DNA of 51,476 bases from Bacteroidota bacterium (GTDB lineage Bacteria; Bacteroidota; Bacteroidia; CAILMK01; JAAYUY01). Where the stretch lies: positions 1-51,476 of the forward strand of contig JADHTG010000018.1 of assembly GCA_016776505.1 (NCBI GenBank). The letters run 5' to 3'. The translations under genes and the position numbers were made by a program. Under the pieces are notes generated by a model. That model was not told the DNA's origin and did not search any database. It was given only the letters and a program-made list of their open reading frames with translations. This document shows, piece by piece, positions 51,351-51,476 of this stretch. Every line of letters starts with the position of its first letter. Position 1 is the first letter of the stretch.

Positions 51351-51476
51351 ATGAAAAAAGCCCATTGCATCCTATTTGCACTTATATTGGTGATTAATGC
51401 TTGTAATCTAAAGACTAAAGATTATGATAATAAAGCTGAGATTACCGATTCACTTTATTGTAAAAATCAACTTGAA
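51351..51476 (+). CDS. Lipoprotein, N-terminus only (runs off right edge)
   Basis: An ATG at 51351 opens a frame to the window end: MKKAHCILFALILVINACNL and 22 more residues. A basic start, hydrophobic core and lipobox 'VINAC' with Cys18 make it a lipoprotein. Nothing after the anchor is diagnostic. It follows the integrase by 126 bp on the same strand. Confidence 0.7.
   Translation, partial: MKKAHCILFALILVINACNLKTKDYDNKAEITDSLYCKNQLE

Noticed and set aside
1..51476. CRISPR arrays, rRNA, tRNA, transposase genes, toxin-antitoxin or phage-defence systems
   Set aside because: I looked for regular repeat-spacer patterns, tRNA-like arms and typical protein families and found none I could support.

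Overview
The window comes from a Bacteroidota genome. The evidence is internal: two large proteins carry C-terminal type IX secretion (T9SS) sorting domains, there is a TonB-dependent receptor paired with a DUF4249 lipoprotein, two 'head GIN' (DUF2807) proteins, an alternative complex III operon, low GC, weak Shine-Dalgarno sites, and repeated promoters of the Bacteroidota form TTTG-N18..21-TAnnTTTG. The organism probably respires oxygen or another acceptor and feeds on complex surface glycans or glycoproteins. Genus cannot be read from the sequence alone. No rRNA, tRNA or CRISPR array was seen.

Layout. 1-86: start of a secreted protein running off the left edge. 391-7929: actABCDEF, a complete alternative complex III (quinol-oxidising) operon whose last five genes are joined by 4-nt overlaps; no terminal oxidase follows. 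8089-9940: an ECF sigma factor and a membrane anti-sigma protein with a periplasmic TPR domain. 10165-15186: a five-gene cluster of two histidine kinases, two single-domain response regulators and a hybrid kinase, with internal duplication. 15326-19679: a DUF2797 protein and a 1150-residue secreted PNGase F-like protein whose catalytic domain is interrupted by a LamG domain. 19674-20545: hairpin repeats bracketing a small secreted-protein gene. 20632-26993: desaturase, cyclic-nucleotide-gated channel, HsmA-like protein, a 3-TM protein, MFS exporter and DedA protein, with a 36-bp direct repeat bracketing the HsmA segment. 27170-28612: VWA lipoprotein. 28873-34604: an eight-gene ECF sigma operon making two GIN beta-solenoid proteins, a DUF4097-like protein and three small envelope proteins. 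34725-38513: spermidine synthase-like methyltransferase, Hsp20, a NamZ-type muramidase and, diverging from it with 7 bp between start codons, a LolC/E-like permease. 38870-41305: a T9SS LamG protein. 41306-42445: gene-poor stretch with hairpins, two clear terminators, a probable pseudogene and a small ORF. 42446-48221: DUF4249/TonB receptor pair and a divergent OmpR/histidine-kinase pair. 48222-51476: membrane protein, SRPBCC protein, tyrosine recombinase and the start of a lipoprotein gene.

How it fits together. The act operon would move electrons from menaquinol to a periplasmic cytochrome or an oxidase encoded elsewhere. The two ECF systems and two histidine-kinase groups suggest heavy investment in envelope sensing, and most effector genes near them encode surface or secreted proteins. 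The PNGase F-like protein, the LamG protein, the TonB/DUF4249 pair and NamZ fit a lifestyle of releasing and importing glycan or peptide material at the cell surface. The most unusual items are the LamG-split PNGase F architecture, the GIN operon, the repeat-bracketed small genes, and several RNA-level structures (a start codon inside a hairpin, a possible pseudoknot between two operon genes, an orphan 16-bp hairpin).
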